Origin: Spirosoma telluris | GTDB lineage: Bacteria > Bacteroidota > Bacteroidia > Cytophagales > Spirosomataceae | DNA length: 64,000 nt | Assembly (NCBI GenBank): GCA_003259005.1 | Contig: QLII01000001.1 | Location: forward strand, 2,682,501 to 2,746,500 | Direction: 5' to 3' | Position numbers and translations under genes: made by a program | Notes under the pieces: generated by a model | Seen by the model: the letters and a program-made list of their open reading frames with translations, nothing else | Told to the model about the DNA's origin: nothing | Database searches by the model: none | Shown here: one piece after another, positions 19,144 through 29,480 of the stretch | How positions within the stretch are numbered: the first letter of the stretch is position 1 | Layout: every line of letters starts with the position of its first letter

Positions 19144-20151
19144 TTATTTACTTAGAGCTACTAGCTGATTCTTCGCTATTTTTACTTGTCCGGCCATCGT
19201 CGCTTTATCAATTAAATCAGCAGAAATAGTAATTGTCCTGTCTATTAAATGAAGCTCAATCATCGCCTGTTTATACAATTCGTACAGATTATTCCCACTG
19301 CATAAAATCAATTGAGAATCCGGTTGTTTTAGTAATGATTTAAGCTCATCACCAATTAATAATCCACTTAAGTAGAAAGCGTTTTGTCGTTTGGAGAATT
19401 GGTTGAATAATTGATTGGTTCTGACTCTAAATAAACTATTAAGAATTGCCGAATGGCGTGATTCATTAATACCACACTTAAAGGCATCCAATTCACGTTC
19501 ATCAAAGGCAACCAAGCCCGTTGGCTCTACAGAATCTTTTAAAATACTGTAATGAGACATGAGATTAAATACTTCTCCCGTCATAAACGTTTGGAAGTCG
19601 GTAACCTGCTGATTCCGGATGTAGATATGTTTCGAATGAGTACCCGGAAATATTAGAATCGACTCTTCCGTATTAAACTGAAAGGTGTCCAATAAAGCGA
19701 GCAAACCAATTAATTGAGTTTCCTCGCCACGCATAACATCATGCTCTGTTCTGACACCCGATATGAGAATAATATCGTGTGCAAAATCGGGTTGTGTATC
19801 GAGTCGCTTAATGCTGGCCAGACTTCCATCAATAGGAAAGGGCAACGTAGCATACTGAACTTCATCCATGCCAATTGATGAGGACGCCATGCCGGAAATT
19901 ACCACTGGAATATCCTCCAGGTTAATGGCCAACTGTTTTGCCAGCAAATTAATTTGTTCCTGTAGATGCACCCGAAAAAACTGTTCCCGGGAAATTCCTT
20001 TCGTTTCGCCATTTGCCTTCCAGCGCGTAAAGATTTTTGCTACCCCTTCCTGAGATACAATTTCTCCAACAAGCTGAAGATCAGGAGTATTTATGAGTCG
20101 TAGGCGAAAAGAGGATGTCCCCCAATCACACCCTAATAGATAGGATTTCAT
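19144..20151 (-). CDS. dgoK: 2-dehydro-3-deoxygalactonokinase
   Basis: 335 residues of the DgoK family, which phosphorylates 2-keto-3-deoxygalactonate with ATP. The N-terminal nucleotide-binding motif GCDWGTSSFRLR, the MASSSIGMDEV segment, the ISGVRTEHDVMRGEETQLIGLL block and the FPGTHSKHI loop are typical. No signal peptide, so it acts in the cytoplasm. The aldolase gene starts 5 bp after its stop, indicating cotranscription and consecutive reactions. The quinoprotein dehydrogenase gene lies 25 bp upstream. Confidence 0.92.
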   Translation of the reverse strand: MKSYLLGCDWGTSSFRLRLINTPDLQLVGEIVSQEGVAKIFTRWKANGETKGISREQFFRVHLQEQINLLAKQLAINLEDIPVVISGMASSSIGMDEVQYATLPFPIDGSLASIKRLDTQPDFAHDIILISGVRTEHDVMRGEETQLIGLLALLDTFQFNTEESILIFPGTHSKHIYIRNQQVTDFQTFMTGEVFNLMSHYSILKDSVEPTGLVAFDERELDAFKCGINESRHSAILNSLFRVRTNQLFNQFSKRQNAFYLSGLLIGDELKSLLKQPDSQLILCSGNNLYELYKQAMIELHLIDRTITISADLIDKATMAGQVKIAKNQLVALSK

Positions 20152-20176
20152 TACTTATATCGTTTTTTTATACTAC

Positions 20177-22430
20177 TCACGGCAATGCGAAGGCAACATA
20201 AGATCCCCCTGACTTTAAGCCATATCGGGTACCACCAGCTGCAATAACTACATATTGCTTTCCATTGGCCATATAGGTAATGGGCGTAGCAAAACCGCCC
20301 GCAGGCAATCTATATTCCCACACGATTTTACCCGTTTTTTTATCAAAAGCCCGAAGCTTTTCATCATACGTGCCCGCAATGAAAAGTAAGCCACCCGCCG
20401 TTACAATAGGACCACCATGATTTTCGGTACCGGTGGGTGGCAGCCCTTTTTTGATCAGTTCTGGGTATTCGCCTAGAGGCACTTGCCAGAGGTATTCGCC
20501 AGTGTTCAGGTTAATAGCATTCAGTGTTCCCCAGGGCGGTTTAATGGCCGGATAATTATCCTGATCCCGAAACTGCGTGTTCCCATTGTTCAGGTAAGGG
20601 GGCATGTATGGAAAATCGGCACCTTCTGCCACAGATGATGTAATGACCGAACTATGCATATCTGGCGCGGCTGAGGCAGTACTAGCGGGCTTGGTTTCTG
20701 TCTTCAGCAAAAAGTTGATAAGGGCATCGCGATCCTCTTTGGAGAGGTGTCCGAAAGATGGCATTCGACCGCGACCAGTTGTCAGGAGGGTGCTTATCTG
20801 CTCGCGGTCCAGTCGCTTGCCCACATCGGTCAGATCGGGATAAGCCTGCGATGCAGATGCATTTGCTTTGGCTTCAGGGCTTCCTTTCCCGCTTATACCA
20901 TGACAAACCGAACAGTTCGTATTAAACAGGGACGAGCCGCGCGTCATGGCTACTTTTTTTTCCTGCATTCGACTGTCACGCATTTTAAGCCACCAGAGCA
21001 TGGTATTGGCATTCTGGTATAAAATACCCTCAGGGTCAGCAGCATTCCCACCCCATTCGGCTCCCCCACCAAATCCATAATACAATGTCCCTTCTTCACT
21101 GGGGGCATGTATTTGCTGCCTTTGCGACTGTTCTGGAATCGTTCCAGAACAAAGGCGTGGGCTTCGGGTGTACGGGTTGTGATTTCCTTTTCGGTTAACT
21201 CTTGCCGAACAAAAGGCGCCGGTTTAGTCGGAACAGGCTGCGTTGGCCATGGTTTTTCGCCGGGCAAAGCTGGCGACGTAGGTACACGCACTTCGTTTAC
21301 CGGAAACAGTGGTTTTCCTGTATCCCGATCAAACACGAATACATAGCCATCTTTAGTCGCCTGTGCTACCGCATCGACCATTTTTCCGTTGTGTCTAACC
21401 GTTATCAGGTTTGGCGGGCAGGGCAAATCACGATCCCACAGATCGTGGTGAATGGTTTGAAAGTGCCATACTCGTTTACCCGTTTCGGCATCCAGCGCGA
21501 TTACGCAGTTGGCAAACAGATTCTGACCCGGCCGAGCCCCCCCGTAAAAATCAACGGAGGGTGAGCCGGTACCTGCGTAGACCATACCCCGCTTTTCGTC
21601 GATGACCATACCGGCCCAGCAGTTAGCCCCACCCAGTTTTTTGTACGAATCTTTTGCCCAGGTTTCATAGCCATACTCACCCGGCAGCGGTATGGTATGG
21701 AACACCCAGGCCAACTTACCCGTACGCACGTTAAACGCCCGAATGTAGCCCGGAGGAGCGTCGCCACCTTCGTTAACTGCAGAACCTGTAATCAACAAAT
21801 CTTTGTAGATAACACCGGGAGTCGTAACCCGTATTGAGAAATTCGTCAGATCGTGTCCGATGGTTTCTTTGTCGCCAAGTCCTTCGTGCAAATCGACTTC
21901 ACCATTCTTACCAAAGCTCTCAATCAGCTTACCCGTCGATGCATTAATGGCGTACAGAAAAGACCCAACCGAATACAGGATACGCTTATCCCGAGCGTCG
22001 GCCCGGTCGCCGTCTTCCCAATAAACAACCCCACGAACCGGGTGGAACCGAGGCTTTTTTTCAGGATTGGCGAAGGGGTCAAATTGCCAGAGTTGCTTTC
22101 CGCTGGCGGCATCAACGGCAAAGAGTTTCATGCGGGGTGACGTCCCATATAGCACGCCTTTTATGACAATCGGCTGGCATTGAATGTCCATTCCGCGTTG
22201 CCCCGGCGTTGTATTATCACCCGTTTCGTACGTCCAGGCAAGTGTCAGATTCTTTACGTTCTGCGTATTGATCTGTGTTAGTTTTGAGTATCGGTTCCCG
22301 GCGTTATTTCCCCGTAGGTGGGCCAATCGTCGGCTGGCAACTGCGGTTTACTTACATGACTACCCCAGTTTGCAGCCAGGAAGCCTCCCAGAACCAGGAT
22401 TCCAAAGCAGAGTTTCAGGACGAAATTCAT
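20177..22430 (-). CDS. PQQ-dependent quinohemoprotein sugar dehydrogenase, frameshifted
   Basis: About 751 residues after two bases are restored. An N-terminal hydrophobic export or anchor segment (from ATG 22430) precedes a quinoprotein beta-propeller of the glucose-dehydrogenase type (WPTYGGNNAGNRYSKL, NVRTGKLAWVF, DRDTGKPLF). A cytochrome c domain with CxxCH (NCSVCHG) is inserted before the last propeller blades (NLNTGEYLWQVPLGEYP, GTYDEKLRAFDKKTGKIVWE). It would oxidise an aldose to its lactone in the periplasm and pass electrons to the respiratory chain. Breaks lie at the G run 21101-21105 and the C run 22310-22313. PQQ synthesis genes are not in the window. Substrate: galactose or a similar sugar is inferred from dgoD, dgoK and dgoA. 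Confidence 0.85.
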
Positions 22431-22497
22431 CGAAAAGTTGAGTTGGGTAAGTACGAGGGCCAAATTTGGCCAAATACTCATCAGCAGAAAGGTTAAT

Positions 22498-23475
22498 TTA
22501 TTGCTTCTGTTTTTCGTAAAAGGCATAGGTAATTTTCCATTTTACTTCCTGACCGGGTTCCGCTTTCAATTGGATGTATGGCTCTGGACAGGACGTAGTA
22601 GCGCAAGCCCAATACACCATTTTCTGGATGGGTCGATCACCGGTGATGTGTACCCCAGCTCCCGTTTTCTGATTCTCAATCCGTATGTCGTAACTCGCTG
22701 ATGTGGCATCAAATCCCTGTAGACCAGCGCTATACACCTGCTCTTTCTTGGCCAGTTCGCGTGAATAAATAAGCTGTTTCCCCTGTGACAGAATGGTGCT
22801 GCCAAAGCCTTTTCCCTCACCTTTCACGTCAAACGGAAATTCGATATTGACGGTTGGGCCACTGGGCTGTTTGTCGATGATGAAGAAATTGTGATCGTAC
22901 GTGCTAGTCTCAATGGGCAACTTGCCGGTATTTTTCAGGCTGTGTTCCAGTACGAGTTCAGGTTTACCTTTGGTGAGTTTCACCGTTTTATGATACATAT
23001 AGGCATAACCTGTTGGGCTGTTAAGTTCATGGGTAAACTCTAAAAAATCTTTGTGCTTCTTTACGTTTCGAGTTCCCTGATCAACGATGTCGTAATACCT
23101 TGCGAAAGCGTAGTTTTTATCGTCAGGTTTACGGAGTACCCCTACGCCAATCTTCACAAACGTGTCGCCGGGTTTAGCTTCGGCATAACCCAGGGGTGTA
23201 AATTCTTCGACCGGGCCGCAGATGGCATCGTGCAACTTGGGATCGTAGTTCTCAAACCAGGGCTCAATAAAACTATGTCCCTTATACGTCAGGCTTTTAA
23301 AAGCCCCTGACCAGTCGAACCGTGTGCCCTGATAATATCCCTGGCTGGCATCAGGTAAGTACAAGGTTGTTTGAATAAAGTCGTTGGATAACTCAGCCTG
23401 TGGCCAGTCGGCTAAAGATATACTACTGCTACACAACCCCAATACAGCAAAAGTGGAAATGAGTGCCTTTTTCAA
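22498..23475 (-). CDS. Exported galactose-mutarotase-like protein
   Basis: 325 residues with a Sec signal peptide (about 1-22, ending SISLADWPQ). The rest is a beta-sandwich of the aldose 1-epimerase-like superfamily, with FIEPWFENYDPKLHD early, a central THELNSPTGYAY region, and YDHNFFIIDKQPSGP and SCPEPYIQLKAEPG in the C-terminal half, where a histidine and glutamate could act as acid and base. A periplasmic mutarotase next to a periplasmic sugar dehydrogenase makes sense because PQQ enzymes prefer one anomer. The exact family is distant from true GalM, so activity is inferred. The dehydrogenase start follows its stop by 67 bp. Confidence 0.65.
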   Translation of the reverse strand: MKKALISTFAVLGLCSSSISLADWPQAELSNDFIQTTLYLPDASQGYYQGTRFDWSGAFKSLTYKGHSFIEPWFENYDPKLHDAICGPVEEFTPLGYAEAKPGDTFVKIGVGVLRKPDDKNYAFARYYDIVDQGTRNVKKHKDFLEFTHELNSPTGYAYMYHKTVKLTKGKPELVLEHSLKNTGKLPIETSTYDHNFFIIDKQPSGPTVNIEFPFDVKGEGKGFGSTILSQGKQLIYSRELAKKEQVYSAGLQGFDATSASYDIRIENQKTGAGVHITGDRPIQKMVYWACATTSCPEPYIQLKAEPGQEVKWKITYAFYEKQKQ

Positions 23476-23510
23476 GTAGTTAAGCTCGTTAAAGAAAATA
23501 GATATAACAA

Positions 23511-23591
23511 ATAGAACGCAGATACTTATGGCTTCTAAGATGATTTAAGATTTCGATAATCAGTCATTAACCATAAAAATCTGCGTTCTAT
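23511..23591 (-). terminator. Hairpin after the first SusD gene
   Basis: A perfect 13-bp pair (ATAGAACGCAGAT and its complement) encloses 55 nt that include a further TTATGG/CCATAA pair. It begins 9 bp past the SusD stop codon, and on the minus strand it is followed by a T-rich stretch. It would separate the SusCD transcript from the mutarotase-dehydrogenase-dgoK-dgoA transcript, or reduce read-through. Confidence 0.6.
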
Positions 23592-23600
23592 CCTTTCTTT

Positions 23601-25073
23601 CTACAAATTCGGGTTTATCGACGTATCCGTATAGGGCAGCGTGAACCAATAATTTGCCTTAGTAATGGGCTTAATTGGCTGCAGATCATCGGGACTTTTG
23701 GCTGCATTGGCTGCTTCTACCTGTTCAAGACGAATCAGGTCAAACCAGCGAGTTCGTTCACAGGCAAACTCCCAGGCGCGTTCCTGGACTACGGCGTCGG
23801 CAAATTGGGCGGCTGTCAGACCATCACCTGGAGCCAGTGCTTTGGCTCCAGCAGGCAATCCCCGTAAACGAACCTGATTCAGGGCATCGTAAGCTGCCTG
23901 ATCTGGGCCACCCGTACCACGCGCTTTCGCTTCGGCATAGATGGTTAATACGTGCGGGTAGCGCATCATGACAGATGGCAGTGAAATACTGGACGTAACG
24001 ATGTTGCCTTTGATATACCATTTCTTGTAATATGGATGTTTGGTTAAGCTATTCTGCCACGGAATGGTAGTGGCCCCTAAACCAAACTGCGTGCGAAATG
24101 TAGCATCTTTACGAGGCCCTTCGGGGAAGTTTTTGAAGAAATTAAGCTCGGCAAACATATCGTCCCAACCGCCTTCTTCGCCGGGCATTGTCGTGTTGCC
24201 ATAGGTTGCATTGGCGGTACCACTACCGCCCGTAAACCCATTGATCTGAAATACTGATTCTGGAATAATAGCCACAGCCGGGTCGTTAGCGAAGACCTCT
24301 GCAAACGTTGGCATCAAGGCGAAACCATAGGTAGCCCGATTGTCAATTACTTCTTTCGCCTTAGCCGCAGCCAGATCATATTTGTCGGTTTGTTTCAACG
24401 GCCAGCCTGCCATCGTCAGATACACATCAGCCAGAAACGCCTTAGCAGATCCCGCATTTGGCCGACCCGGATCGCGTCGGGTATTGGGCAGCATGGTCTC
24501 CGCTTTCTTCAAATCCTCAACGATCAATGCGTATACCTCAGCAGGTGTCGATTTTTTAATGGTAAGCAAATCTGCCGAATACTCGCCCGCCGTAACCAGT
24601 GGAATATTGCCATAAAAGCGGGTTAACCAATAGTAAGAGAACCCACGAATGAAAAAGGCTTCGCCCGCAATAATATCAATCGTCGCCTTCGTACCGACCG
24701 TTTTTGCGTAGTTATTGATTACATTATTTGCTCCCTGGATGGCTTTATAACAGCCATTATAAACGGCTCCTGAGCGCTGATTGGTGGTCGAAACGTTAAA
24801 TTGATCGAATTCGCGCCAGTCGGCTTTGTTACTGGCGGGGTGCGTCGTTACGTCGTCGCTACCAATAGTAGCTGCATTGGCCGACGGGTGTAGAAATCCA
24901 TATGTCCATTGGTTACCCAACCCCCGATAAGCTCCGGTTAGCGCTGACTCCAGCCCATCCTGCGTTGAGAGAACGTTTCCGCCATAAAGCAGGCCGGTTG
25001 TATCTTCTTCAAGGTATCCCTTGCAGCCTACCGTGAGCAGGGCTGCCATTCCAAGTATTACTAATTTTTTCAT
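23601..25073 (-). CDS. SusD/RagB family nutrient-binding outer membrane lipoprotein
   Basis: 490 residues from the ATG at 25073, chosen because it gives a clean lipoprotein signal (MKKLVILGMAALLTVGC, lipidated C17). A longer open frame upstream only overlaps the SusC gene. The body has the SusD pattern of TPR helices: DGLESALTGAYRGLG near the start, FIRGFSYYWLTRFYGNIPLV and AKAFLADVYLTMAGWP in the middle, and a C-terminal RTRWFDLIRLEQVEAANA with LQPIKPI. It binds glycans at the cell surface as the lid of its SusC partner, encoded 16 bp upstream. The substrate is unknown but is expected to yield the sugar oxidised by the neighbouring dehydrogenase. Confidence 0.93.
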   Translation of the reverse strand: MKKLVILGMAALLTVGCKGYLEEDTTGLLYGGNVLSTQDGLESALTGAYRGLGNQWTYGFLHPSANAATIGSDDVTTHPASNKADWREFDQFNVSTTNQRSGAVYNGCYKAIQGANNVINNYAKTVGTKATIDIIAGEAFFIRGFSYYWLTRFYGNIPLVTAGEYSADLLTIKKSTPAEVYALIVEDLKKAETMLPNTRRDPGRPNAGSAKAFLADVYLTMAGWPLKQTDKYDLAAAKAKEVIDNRATYGFALMPTFAEVFANDPAVAIIPESVFQINGFTGGSGTANATYGNTTMPGEEGGWDDMFAELNFFKNFPEGPRKDATFRTQFGLGATTIPWQNSLTKHPYYKKWYIKGNIVTSSISLPSVMMRYPHVLTIYAEAKARGTGGPDQAAYDALNQVRLRGLPAGAKALAPGDGLTAAQFADAVVQERAWEFACERTRWFDLIRLEQVEAANAAKSPDDLQPIKPITKANYWFTLPYTDTSINPNL

Positions 25074-25089
25074 GATTCGTTCAAGGAGT

Positions 25090-28078
25090 TTAGAAGCCCA
25101 GGTTGATACCGAGCGTATATTGTTTGGCATTTGGATAGGAGCCGTAGTCAATACCGATGGCGGTATCGGTGTTTGAACCAACCCGAGCTGACTCAGGGTC
25201 TGGACCTTTGTATTTCGTAAATGTGAGCAGGTTTGTAGCGCTGGCAAATACCCGAACAGTCGCTTTGTTATGCATGAGCCCCGCTGGTACGTTATACGAA
25301 AGGCTTACATTTTTCAACCGAACGAAGCTACCATCTTCCAGGAATCGGCTCGATTGCGTGAAGGGCTGATAGGTTTTCGTAAAGGCGGGCACATCCGACG
25401 TTTCGTTACCTGGCCGGTAGTAATCCCGGATTTCAGACAGAATGAACTGGCGCGCATCACCCGAACCTGATAGAGCAGCTGCCCGTGTGTAGTTAAGTTT
25501 ATCGACCCCAAACACACCATTGAAGAATACGTTCAGCGTTAGCCCTTTATACGAAAATGTATTATTCCAGCCACCCGTTGCTTTCGGGAATGCCCGACCT
25601 ATGATCTGAAAATCGTCCGTTGTGATCGAGTTATCGCCGTTCAAGTCCTGATAATGCGGGTCACCCGGTACGCGCCCCTGTTTGGCTGCCGCATCGGCTT
25701 CATTCGGTTTCCAGGTACCGAGGTATTTCAAGCCCCAATAAGAACCCAGCGGCTCACCTGGTATCAGCATAAACTCATTGGTGGTAGACATCCCCGCCCC
25801 AACACCCGTTCCTTGGCCCAGCCGTGGCAGGCCGCCCAGACTGATCACCTTGTTTGCCAAAGTAGAAAAGTTCAAATTCGTCTCCCAGCGGAAGCCCCCT
25901 GTTACCACGGGTGAACCACCGATTGAAAATTCAAAACCTTTGTTCTCAATTTCACCCACATTCCGGGCCTGCGTTCCACCACCAGCATAGCTTGGGATCG
26001 CTACATTCAGGAGCAGATCAGTTGTGTTTTTCTTGAAGTAATCTGCTTCAATATGCAGCCGACCATTCAGGAATTCCATTTCCAGACCTACATCCACCTG
26101 CTTGGTTGTTTCCCATTTGAGGTCTGGGTTACCAGGATTACCCAGAAGTACCCCGCCGTAGCTGCTGAATTGTTGTAGGCTACAACAGCTGTGCTATAGG
26201 TAGATATCGTAGCATATGGGTTAATGGCCTGGCTACCCGTCATCCCCCAACTTCCCCGCAGTTTCAGGTTGTTGAATACGTTCAGTTTTTTAATAAACTC
26301 CTCTTCCGATAACCGCCATCCCAGCGCTACCGATGGAAATACGCTATATCGGTTGGCAGAGCTAAACTTAGATGATCCGTCGCGCCGGACGGCCGCCGAT
26401 ACCAGGTATTTGTCTTTGTATCCGTAGTTTACGCGTCCCAACAAAGATAGTAGCGTCCATTTTTGATAACTCGAAGCCACCGTTGCGGCCGTATTGAGCC
26501 CAATGTTATCGTAGCCTAACTGCGGAAACCGCAACCCAGACGCACTGGCCGTAAAGTCTCTATTGGTAAATTGCTGTGTTTCCAGAACAGCAACAGCGTT
26601 GATCGAGTGATTACCGACTTTAAGGTTGTAATTCAAATTATTTGTGTTCTGTAGCGTTAACTGCTCCGCCGAATAGCGGCTTGCCGTAGGGACGTTGTTT
26701 GAGAGTCGCTTGCCGTTTAAATTCAGGTTTTGCGCATTCAGGTAATTGACGGCATACTGCAAATCGATTGACAGACCCTTGATGGGGAGTTTATAGTTTA
26801 ACCCGCCATTTATGTTAATACCGCTCTTGTTGGCATCAACGGATTGATCATACAGATAATCCAGCGGATTCCGATAAACGGAACCAATCGGATCTGTAAA
26901 CGTCGGCTGACCATCGGCACCGTAGGCAGGGGTTGTGGGCGCCCAGGCCAGTGCCTGAACGATGGCACCACCGTCGAGCGTGTTGTGATTTTGTGACCGC
27001 GTACCCCACAGATTCAATCGAAACGAAAGTTTATCGTTGATCTGCGTATTTAGGTTAGTCCGCAGATTGTAGCGCTTAAATCCACTATTGTTAACGATAC
27101 CATTCTGATTTAAATAGTTTCCTGAAACCAGAAAGGTAGTTTTCTCACTACCCCCGACACCGTAATCTGGTGCTGCTGGCCAGTTCCGTTGCGGAATACC
27201 AGGCTCTGCCAGTCGGTACCTCCGTTTTGTTTGAACTGAGCGATCTGATCACTGGTAAACGGTAAACCCGAACCAACAGCGGTAGCGCGTGCATTGACAA
27301 TTTCGGCAAACTCGCCAGCCTGTAGTACGTCGTATTTTTTAATAACTTCCGACGTACTGAACTGGCCTTCATAGTTGACTTTAAGCCCTTTTGATCCTTT
27401 CTTAGTCGTAATGATCACAACGCCATTTGCTCCGCGACTACCGTAAATAGACGTTGAAGCAGCATCTTTTAAAATCTGGATGGTCTCAATATCACTGGGA
27501 TTTACAAAGTTGAAATCAGCGCCAACGAACCCATCGACAACATAGAGCGGGTTATTACTACCTAATACCGAGTTGGCCCCTCTAATCCTGATCCGGGCAT
27601 CGCCACCCGGTGCTCCGTTTGTCTGGCTCACCTGCACGCCCGCAGCACGCCCTTGCAGTACCTGATCCAGGCGAGTTACGGGCTGCTGGGCAAATTCTTT
27701 GGTTGAAATAGCCGTCAGCGCACCCGTCACGTCAGTTTTGCGCTGTGTACCATACCCAACCACAACTACCTCATTCAACGTTTTCTGATCTTCGGCCAAC
27801 TGAACATTGACAATTGAACGTCCATTCACCGGAACAGTTTGACCAACGTAGCCTATCGTAGAGAACACCAGCGATGCATTGCTGGCTGCATTTAGCGAAA
27901 AGTTACCCAATGCATCGCTGGCTGTGCCAACCGTTGTGCCACTTACCTGAACGTTAACTCCAGGTAATCCCTGATTGTCTGGACCGGTAACTTTACCAGT
28001 CACTCTGGCATTCTGGGCGAAGACATAGCTTTGCCCTAGAAATAGCAGTAAAACCCATAGTTTTACAGTTTTTTTCAT
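25090..28078 (-). CDS. SusC/RagA family TonB-linked outer membrane transporter, frameshifted
   Basis: About 996 residues with two restored bases. Signal peptide (about 1-21), a CarboxypepD_reg-like domain (GKVTGPDNQGLPGVNV), a TonB-dependent plug with LNEVVVVGYGTQRKTDVTGA and the SusC signature IRGANSVLGSNNPLYVVDGF, then a 22-strand barrel ending in the aromatic-final QYTLGINLGF. Breaks are at the C run 27151-27155 (joining TVSGG to SEKTTF) and at 26151-26154 (joining TAGV to LLGNPGNPDLKWE). It pairs with the SusD gene downstream to import an oligosaccharide or glycoside. The enolase-superfamily gene dgoD lies 49 bp upstream. Confidence 0.9.
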
Positions 28079-28127
28079 GATTATAGTTTATAAAGAAAAA
28101 AAAGAAAATTTGATTGTATAATCTTAA

Positions 28128-29374
28128 TTACCAGTCCACTACGGAGCCATCGAGCGCATTATACACTTCGGGATTTTTCCAGTCATGGCCGATTTTGTCT
28201 TTCATAAGTGCTTCGTCCAGTTCAACGCCCAGGCCTGGTCCTTTGGGAATCATGACCGTACCGTCGTTTTGCAGCTTGAATGGATTCTTGATGTAGCCCT
28301 CGCCCAGTGAGACTTGCTCCTGTACCAGAAAATTTGGTACGCTGGCCGCTAGATGCAGACCTACTGCCAAGGAGATCGGCCCCATCGGATTGTGGGGTGC
28401 AATGGGAACATAATAGGCTTCGGCCATGCCCGCGATAATACGCCCCTCAGTAATGCCACCAGCATGGCAGAGATCGGGCTGAACGATGCTGACGGCTTTC
28501 TTTTCCAGTAGCTCCCGAAAGCCCCATTTGGTAAAAATACGTTCTCCAGCCGCTATAGGAAGGTGAGTACCCCGTGCGATATCAGCCATAATATCCACGT
28601 TCTGCGCCTGGCAGGGTTCCTCAACAAACATGGGTTGAAAAGGCTCCAATTGCTTGATGAGTACCTTAGCCGTTTGGGGTGAAATGTTGCCGTGAAAGTC
28701 GATGGCAATATCCATGTCGGGACCACCAGCTTCTCGTAACGACGCGAAGTTGTCAACGGCGTACTTAATGAATTGGGGGTTTTCGACAATATTGGCCGGA
28801 TTCTTATGAGCAACGCCTGTTTTAATAACGGTGAACCCTTCTGCCTTCCGTTTTTTAATATCTTCCGCATTGCTGGCCCGGCCGTAAATTCGAACCCGAT
28901 CGCGGGTTGGACCACCCAGTAATTCATAAACGGGGACGTTCAATAGTTTACCTTTAATGTCCCAAAGCGCATGGTCAATGCCGCTCAGCGCACTTGTCAA
29001 AATTGGCCCACCGCGATAAAAAGCATGGCGATAAATAGCCTGCCAGTGATGAACAACATGACGTGGATCTTTACCGATCAGATACGGCTCTACTTCCTTA
29101 ATGGCCGTTTGGATCGTAAGCGCCCGACCTTCGAGAAGCGGTTCGCCAAGACCATATACGCCAACATCGGTGTGAATTTTGAGGAAAATCCACCGAGGCT
29201 TGACCAGAAACGTTTCGAGTTTTGTAATCTTTACTTTGCTGTAATCAGCAAAGTGTCGGGGCTGGCTGCATAGGATGTTTGCGGCAACACCATCGTTCCC
29301 ATACCAGCAACGCCTAACACTGACTGAATAGCAGAACGACGCGACATACCGGATTTTTTAGCTGGAGATTTCAT
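28128..29374 (-). CDS. dgoD: D-galactonate dehydratase with export signal, frameshifted
   Basis: About 415 residues. The mature part matches the DgoD pattern closely: KITKLETFLVKPRWIFLKI, YRGGPILTSALSGIDHALWD, the metal ligands in DFHG, EEP and AGER, QPDLCHAGGITE, and the active-site histidine in APHNPMGP. It removes water from galactonate to give 2-keto-3-deoxygalactonate. Unlike the cytoplasmic E. coli enzyme it has an N-terminal extension with a twin-arginine-like signal (MSRRSAIQSVLGVAGMG), implying export. The break is at the G run 29258-29261 and falls right after the signal, so without correction the signal would be separated from the enzyme. A LacI-type operator and a terminator of the preceding gene lie upstream, so it likely has its own promoter. 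Confidence 0.87.
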
Positions 29375-29395
29375 TCGGTTTTGGTTAAATCGTAG

Positions 29396-29415
29396 ACTGT
29401 TAATCGTTTAAGCAA
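29396..29415. promoter_or_regulatory. Candidate LacI-family operator upstream of dgoD
   Basis: Sixteen consecutive bases (TTAATCGTTTAAGCAA) are identical to the reverse complement of the operator at 37123-37142. The site lies 22 bp before the dgoD start, between the terminator of the preceding gene and dgoD, where a repressor would block transcription. Confidence 0.6.
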
Positions 29416-29424
29416 TCGTATAAA

Positions 29425-29480
29425 ATAATAGTCGACTGTGGCGTTGGAGTTGAGACCCCGACGCCACAGTCGACTATTAT
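29425..29480 (-). terminator. Terminator of the ManD/RspA-like gene
   Basis: A perfect 20-bp stem (arms 29425-29444 and 29461-29480) with a 16-nt loop. The upstream arm includes the stop codon of the ManD-like gene, and a T-rich stretch (TATTTTATA) follows on the minus strand. It separates that gene from dgoD. Confidence 0.8.

Noticed and set aside
25074..25247. Upstream extension of the first SusD gene by 58 codons
   Set aside because: The extension lies inside the coding region of the SusC gene and would bury the lipoprotein signal. The ATG at 25073 gives a proper lipobox.
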